This document shows, one piece after another, positions 42,595 through 46,767 of a stretch of DNA of 46,767 bases (its first letter is position 1; each line of letters opens with the position of its first letter). The DNA lies in contig CAMOZC010000002.1 of NCBI GenBank assembly GCA_946630785.1, positions 1 to 46,767 of the forward strand. Reading direction: 5' to 3'. The notes beneath the pieces are model-generated. The model did not search any database. It was not told where the DNA came from and saw only the letters and a program-made list of their open reading frames with translations. The position numbers and the translations under genes were made by a program. Source of the stretch: an uncultured Clostridia bacterium. GTDB taxonomy: Bacteria; Bacillota; Clostridia; Christensenellales; UBA1242.

Positions 42595-43731
42595 ATGAAG
42601 TTTAAAAATATCAAAAAAAATACATTCAACAAAGAAAATTTAATCGCATCTAAAGAACATGAAGAACGCGAGTTCGCAATCTTACGCAGTTATCTGCCTG
42701 ATATTTTCATGACAGAAAACCAGCCAGGTTTAAAATCAGATGAAATTGGTGCAATTCGTGATTTTTATTATGATTTGATTGCTAACATCCGTCGCGAAGA
42801 TGACCGTCCAAAACATATTCACACAGAAGATTACTTACCATATAATACACAAAACGAAAAATGGATGGTTAAATACATTATGCGCACCATTAAAGACATT
42901 ACCAAAGAAAACGAACGTGCACAAAAAAGTTTCTTAAAAATTCACAAAGAATTTGAAAAAAATCATAAAGTCATTACCAATGATAGATACGACGAATTTT
43001 CACCAGCACAAAAAAATGATTACGAAGAAAAATATGATGAAATCGTTTTAGTAGATTCCAACAAGCACACCAAAATTTCTGCTAAAACCATCCTGAAATT
43101 TATTCAAACCGACCCGGCTTATCAACAAGCACGTACTAATTACACCGTCGGTTTAACCTTGGCTCAAGTTGAATATATGATGAACGCCCAAGAACCAAAC
43201 GAAGTTTTAACTCGTCGCCGCTATAGTCGTACCGAACCATATTCAGTTGAAACCATTTATCACCCCAGTATTTCACGCTTCAAAAAAGATACTGATAAAT
43301 TATTCCGTAACGGTGCCTTTGTCGGCTTAACACAAAACCTGCATCTTGACCCCGAAGCCGTTGAATACGGCTTGGAAAAATACGCCGACATTTGGCTTGA
43401 CCAAACCATGAGTGATGCCTATTACAACCAATACATGGTTGATGTAAACGACATGGATGCAATGCATTATAAAGAATGGTATTTCGATACTGTACTTCAT
43501 CAATTCCGTAATGATTGGATGACAAAACGTAAACACGAATACGAACAAGAACACCGCGCAGTTATGCAAAAAGCCGGTCGCAGATTAATGAATCTTGCAC
43601 CTGAAGCAGTAAAAGCTTTAAATTCACGTGTTGATATGTTAAATGAACGCTTCCAAGAAATGGTTATCAAATTCAACGCGAAGAAAACTCACACCTTCGA
43701 CAACGATAGAAATGCCGATATCACTTTGTGA
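42595..43731 (+). CDS. uncharacterised protein, paralogue of the divergent gene at 41578
   Basis: 378 aa, soluble, very charged, helical; family not recognised. It is about 80 residues longer than its divergent relative, mainly through an insertion between the two WMV and TDP blocks and an N-terminal extension. No signal peptide, no catalytic motif seen. No clear Shine-Dalgarno sequence before the ATG. It borders the AT-rich island. Confidence 0.6.
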   Translation: MKFKNIKKNTFNKENLIASKEHEEREFAILRSYLPDIFMTENQPGLKSDEIGAIRDFYYDLIANIRREDDRPKHIHTEDYLPYNTQNEKWMVKYIMRTIKDITKENERAQKSFLKIHKEFEKNHKVITNDRYDEFSPAQKNDYEEKYDEIVLVDSNKHTKISAKTILKFIQTDPAYQQARTNYTVGLTLAQVEYMMNAQEPNEVLTRRRYSRTEPYSVETIYHPSISRFKKDTDKLFRNGAFVGLTQNLHLDPEAVEYGLEKYADIWLDQTMSDAYYNQYMVDVNDMDAMHYKEWYFDTVLHQFRNDWMTKRKHEYEQEHRAVMQKAGRRLMNLAPEAVKALNSRVDMLNERFQEMVIKFNAKKTHTFDNDRNADITL

Positions 43732-43782
43732 AAACATTTGCAGTCACATCTTTGACTTACCATTATGATTGATTGTTTAAAA

Positions 43783-43977
43783 TTACCGCGTATGAACAAC
43801 ATAAGGCGGGTTAAATGTTTCGTAACCGTAGCATCCACAAGCAAGCCGAACGCGTCCGTTTCGTGGATTAACACGAATAGTTGCTACTTCAAAGCCACCC
43901 TGGTTGGTGGCTTTGGTTGGATATTGAGCATTGTTAGTTGTTAAAACACTCCAATTTTCGCCGTCGTTTTGGCTTGC
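43783..43977 (-). pseudogene. C-terminal remnant of a host gene cut at the island boundary
   Basis: A minus-strand frame of about 65 codons reads coherently (SQNDGENWSVLTTNNAQYP ... VATIRVNPRNGRVRLACGC ... NPPYVVHTR) and ends with TAA at 43783-43785. Its upstream end is a TAA at 43978-43980, directly against an inverted repeat starting at 43981. No start codon. The 5' part of the original gene seems lost through the insertion or rearrangement that brought in the AT-rich segment. Inside it is a perfect 9-bp stem (43891-43899 / 43906-43914). Confidence 0.6.
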
Positions 43978-43980
43978 TTA

Positions 43981-44037
43981 GTGTGCTTGTCTATGGCGGA
44001 GCGAAGCGACGCCACTTGTATATATAGACAAGCACAC
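43981..44037. repeat. 57-bp imperfect palindrome at the island boundary
   Basis: Perfect 14-bp arms GTGTGCTTGTCTAT (43981-43994) and ATAGACAAGCACAC (44024-44037), with an inner GGCG/CGCC pair and a GAGCGAAGCGAC loop that is GC-rich in an AT-rich setting. It lies exactly between the truncated host gene and the island. It could be a miniature element, an attachment/recombination site, or a terminator. Confidence 0.6.
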
Positions 44038-44075
44038 GTTTAACTGCCAAATTAATAAATTGATAAGTTTTTTTA

Positions 44076-45056
44076 TTATCCCTTACAACCAGTCCAAAAT
44101 TTGTTCACATAATCTTTTTCAATTGATAGTTTTAATTCATCTACTTCTTTATTTGAGATTCCTTTATTTTCCAAAATAGATAATAATTTATTATTTCTTT
44201 CTTTCAATTTATCAATTTGTTCTTTAGTTGGAATAACATTGCTTTTTATCGAATTGCAATGTTGACATACATAAACTAAATTCCAAATATCGTCGCTATA
44301 CATATATGACCAGGGTATGACATGGTCAATAGAAAGTTCTGTATTTTGAGTTTCTTTTCCGCAAATAAAACAATGGTGATTTGGATTTTCAATATCCAAA
44401 TAAGTTTTAAACTTTGATAAAGAATTTCTTTTAATATTTCTCTCGTCAATAATTCTAACTTTTTTGTTTATTCTTGGTGAACTATTAAAAGTTTCCAATA
44501 TCAAACTCCACCGGTAATTAATTAAATCGTATAAATCTTGTTCATTATTTTTTAATATTTGGGCGTTACATTTTTTAATAATTAAAGAGTTATCACCTTT
44601 TGTATATTGATATAATTTAGGTGAATTATCTTCAATGTTATCAAATCGCCAACTAACATCAAATTTTAAAGTTCGTTCTATATTGTTTATGGTTTTCTCA
44701 TAATCTGCTTTTAAGCCAATATTTGAAAATCTATCTTCAACTTTTTCAAATACTTCAGGCTGTTTTTTGCCGATAGTAATAAAATATTTTTCAATCAAAT
44801 TTTTTGTTAACGACAAAATAACTGGTGGCTTTTTTAAGTTGCTACCTTGAACTAAATCAAAGAAAATAGTCTGATTCCAGTAGTATTTTAAAAACTTAAA
44901 CGTAATATCGTGTAATGTAATTACAATATTATCTTCATTTAATTCTTTAGTTGAACATAATTCAACAATTGATTTTGCCCAAGCCATCTTGTAAGTATTA
45001 TCATAGTTACAAGACCTAATAATTTTAGTAAAGCGGTTATAAAACTTATTTTCCAT
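44076..45056 (-). CDS. HNH endonuclease
   Basis: 326 aa from the ATG at 45056 (GTG three codons earlier also possible). The N-terminal ~220 residues form a helical domain I do not recognise (YKMAWAKSIVELC, NLIEKYFITIGKK). The C-terminal HNH domain at about 230-285 has CFICG, LSIDHVIPWSYM with the Asp-His, WNLVYVCQHCNSIKSN, so two CxxC pairs bind zinc. It probably cuts DNA (or RNA). It overlaps the MazG-like gene by 11 bp (translational coupling). AT-rich, Lys/Asn/Ile-heavy codon use unlike the rest of the window. Confidence 0.82.
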   Translation of the reverse strand: MENKFYNRFTKIIRSCNYDNTYKMAWAKSIVELCSTKELNEDNIVITLHDITFKFLKYYWNQTIFFDLVQGSNLKKPPVILSLTKNLIEKYFITIGKKQPEVFEKVEDRFSNIGLKADYEKTINNIERTLKFDVSWRFDNIEDNSPKLYQYTKGDNSLIIKKCNAQILKNNEQDLYDLINYRWSLILETFNSSPRINKKVRIIDERNIKRNSLSKFKTYLDIENPNHHCFICGKETQNTELSIDHVIPWSYMYSDDIWNLVYVCQHCNSIKSNVIPTKEQIDKLKERNNKLLSILENKGISNKEVDELKLSIEKDYVNKFWTGCKG

Positions 45057-45363
45057 CGTCCACACTCTCTAAAAAGATTTTTTTCTTAAAACTACCTCTT
45101 TTTTCGTTTTTGCTATTTCTAATCTTTTCAAAATCGGTATAGTCAATTTTTTTAGCATCAAGTATTGCTCTTAAAACTTCTTCTAAATCAGCCAATTCTT
45201 CAACATCGCCACTTTCTAAATACTCTTTAAGTTCTTCTTCTAGTTTTATATTTAAACTTTTTAGGTATTCTTCATTATTTAATATTTTTGTAACACAGGT
45301 GCTACCATTTTTATTGATTATTTCAGGAATCTTATCCCTAACTAGTTTATTGTAAATTTTCAT
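45046..45363 (-). CDS. MazG-like/PRA-PH house-cleaning pyrophosphohydrolase
   Basis: 105 aa. IYNKLVRDKIPEII at the N-terminus is the signature of the short MazG-superfamily proteins annotated as predicted house-cleaning NTP pyrophosphatases (COG4997-type). LEEELKEYLESGDVEELADLEEVLRAIL supplies the EExxD-type metal helices. Such proteins hydrolyse nucleoside triphosphates to monophosphates. Same operon as the HNH gene; a 20-bp palindrome precedes it. Confidence 0.78.
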   Translation of the reverse strand: MKIYNKLVRDKIPEIINKNGSTCVTKILNNEEYLKSLNIKLEEELKEYLESGDVEELADLEEVLRAILDAKKIDYTDFEKIRNSKNEKRGSFKKKIFLESVDDGK

Positions 45364-45386
45364 ATTTATCGCCTATATTGGTAGTG

Positions 45387-45406
45387 TATCATAAAACTTT
45401 ATGATA
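45387..45406. promoter_or_regulatory. 20-bp perfect palindrome, candidate operator of the MazG-HNH unit
   Basis: TATCATAAA (45387-45395), 2 bases, TTTATGATA (45398-45406). It lies 24 bases before the MazG-like start codon, inside a promoter-like AT-rich stretch. No regulator gene is visible in the window. Confidence 0.55.
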
Positions 45407-45457
45407 TTGACATTTAAATATCAAAATAATACTTACAGCTCTCATCAATATTAATGT

Positions 45458-46767
45458 TTAAATTAAATTAGTAATTTTCTTTTCCAATTCAACAGTTTCT
45501 TCATTGTCCAATGCAGCTATTCTTCTCCGAATATATGATGATTTACTTTTATATGCTTCCTGTTGAGTCCCTGATTTTAATCCTAAACTTTCACAAATAC
45601 TTGGCAAATCATTAGCGGAATAATTTTTTAAATTTTCAATTATATTAAGTTTAATTTGTTTAATATCACAATCATTATTATTTGTTAAATCTTTAATAAT
45701 TTCATTTACGGTTTTATATCTTTCAGATAAATTAGTAGTTACGCATTTTGAAATAATATTATGCATTTTAGTTGAACCAGTAGATATATTTTGTTTTCCA
45801 AAATAAATATAATTTATCATCATCCCAAGCGCGTAAATATCATTTTGAGCATTGTAATTTTCAAATTTTTCCAAACAGGGATCTATAAAAGTTCCTTTTA
45901 TAGATGAATCACTACTCGTAATCTTGTTGTTTTCATCTTTGATTAAACCAAAATCTGAAATTTTTAAAAATAATAAGTCATCGCATTTTGTATCTATTAG
46001 AACATTATTATAACTTATGTCTCTATGATATAAACCTCTATCATGTAAGAATTTAATGCCATCTAATAGTTGATAAATTAAATTTTTTCTCTGTTCATTA
46101 GTAAGTTTTGTATTATTAGAATCTATAAATTTTTTTAGCGATGTTCCACAATAATCCATTGTATAAGAATTGTCATCAAAATATTTATAAACTCGAACAA
46201 TGTTCGGATGTGGGTTTGATTTCATCAACCTATATTCTTGCTTAAATCTTATTAAATCTTTCTCAGTGGCATTTTTCTTAAGTCTTTTTAAGACAAATTT
46301 TTCATTATAATCTTCATCCTTATATTCAAAAACATTTGCATAAGACCCAGAACCTATTAGCTTTAATTGATATGACGATTTATTTTTCTTTACTATTTGA
46401 TTTTCAGCAAAGACAAAGATTGGAATTGTATAATACAATTCAATTTTCTCCACATGTCTTGGAATCTCACTACCATAGTATTTATTTATAAAAGTCTTAC
46501 AAAGTTTTATTTTTTCATCATAATAATCATCCAGTTTGAATTTATATTCAGTATCTTCAAGATTTTTTTGCAATCTCTCAATTATCTCAAAAATATATAA
46601 TAAACTCCTACTATCTTCTGCATGATAGTATGCAGTATATTCCTCGGTAGGTAATTTTGTATTCAAAGATTTAATTTCTATTAATAAGTTAAAATGCACT
46701 GTAGAAAAAATTTCGGAAACTTTTTGATTCCCAAAATTTCTATATAAATCAATAAAATCTAAATGCT
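45458..46767 (-). CDS. Ser/Thr protein kinase, 5' end outside window
   Basis: The frame is open to the window edge; a GTG at 46699 has no ribosome-binding site and the preceding codons read coherently (DLYRNFGNQKVSEIFS), so the gene is taken as partial. The kinase domain follows an unrecognised N-domain of more than 110 residues: IGSGSYANVFEY (Gly loop), FVLKRLKK (Lys), HRDISYNN (catalytic Asp, Asn), ISDFGLIK (metal Asp), then an APE-like IDPCLE region and a YALGMMI helix. The C-terminal ~80 residues are helical, charged, of unknown role. No transmembrane segment, unlike PASTA kinases. AT-rich; same strand as MazG-like and HNH genes. Confidence 0.85.
   Translation of the reverse strand, partial: HLDFIDLYRNFGNQKVSEIFSTVHFNLLIEIKSLNTKLPTEEYTAYYHAEDSRSLLYIFEIIERLQKNLEDTEYKFKLDDYYDEKIKLCKTFINKYYGSEIPRHVEKIELYYTIPIFVFAENQIVKKNKSSYQLKLIGSGSYANVFEYKDEDYNEKFVLKRLKKNATEKDLIRFKQEYRLMKSNPHPNIVRVYKYFDDNSYTMDYCGTSLKKFIDSNNTKLTNEQRKNLIYQLLDGIKFLHDRGLYHRDISYNNVLIDTKCDDLLFLKISDFGLIKDENNKITSSDSSIKGTFIDPCLEKFENYNAQNDIYALGMMINYIYFGKQNISTGSTKMHNIISKCVTTNLSERYKTVNEIIKDLTNNNDCDIKQIKLNIIENLKNYSANDLPSICESLGLKSGTQQEAYKSKSSYIRRRIAALDNEETVELEKKITNLI

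Noticed and set aside
43891-43914. Perfect 9-bp hairpin AAAGCCACC/GGTGGCTTT as a terminator
   Set aside because: It lies inside the coding remnant and is not followed by a T run on either strand.
43981-44044. Integron attC-like site (palindrome followed by GTTTAAC)
   Set aside because: The 3' core does not fit GTTRRRY, the opposite core is absent, the arms are perfectly paired without the extra-helical bases of attC, and no integrase is visible.
46600-46699. Kinase starting at GTG 46699
   Set aside because: No ribosome-binding site, and the same frame continues upstream as plausible protein to the window edge, so the gene is treated as partial.

Overview
The window looks like a chromosome segment of a low-GC, spore-lineage Firmicute (Bacillota), probably an uncultured gut Clostridia-type organism. 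Pointers are AGGAG ribosome-binding sites, TTG-N17-TATAAT promoters, a CcpA-type cre site, a SpoIIQ-like protein, DUF1540, WhiA and lipoteichoic-acid-synthase-type proteins, and BspA-like leucine-rich surface proteins. TGG encodes Trp and the standard bacterial code fits. The species cannot be named from sequence alone.

Layout. 1-781: the 5' end of a BspA-like surface protein made of near-identical 69-bp repeats. 925-5089 (minus): a small-multidrug-type membrane protein, uppS, a PlsC-like acyltransferase, a GT2 glycosyltransferase and a CrtO-like acyltransferase, which look like a glycolipid/envelope cluster; a GT8 gene diverges from it. 6291-7301: gpx-ohrR, a peroxide-response unit with a clear OhrR-type operator. 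7462-10698: a YugP-like protein that has lost its zinc site, two unrecognised genes, two small proteins and tRNA-Ser(GCU). 10873-14192: pgk-tpiA-gpmI, in which the TIM has lost catalytic residues and the PGK is short. 14258-18468: zinc-ribbon protein, SDR, zeta-toxin module, lipoprotein and a decayed gene containing a poly-C run. 18538-25786: HD protein, rplK-rplA, VanW, dus, a GPH-type transporter and two membrane-anchored proteins. 25844-30792: a 904-aa LRR/InlB-repeat surface protein, an unknown gene, a two-TM protein, a SpoIIQ-like protein and DUF1540. 30827-38568: rplI, a GlmU-like protein with a reduced N-domain, a WhiA HTH-only protein, PHP, asnB, an LtaS-like protein and galE. 38644-43731: a second LRR surface protein, a Cys-repeat surface protein and a divergent pair of paralogues of unknown function. 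From about 43978 onward: a clearly more AT-rich island with an HNH endonuclease, a MazG-like pyrophosphohydrolase and a protein kinase. It abuts a truncated host gene and a 14-bp inverted repeat.

Themes. Several housekeeping-type proteins have lost catalytic residues (TIM, YugP, the GlmU N-domain, the M23/LytM protein) or are shortened (PGK, WhiA). Three LRR surface genes share a promoter and 5'-leader palindrome, and two of these also have a cre-like box. Some genes (pgk, 28689-29369) have consensus promoters so close to the start codon that their mRNAs should be leaderless. The best candidate for an undescribed system is the AT-rich kinase/MazG/HNH island with its 20-bp palindromic control site. 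The envelope acyltransferase-GT2-CrtO cluster comes second.
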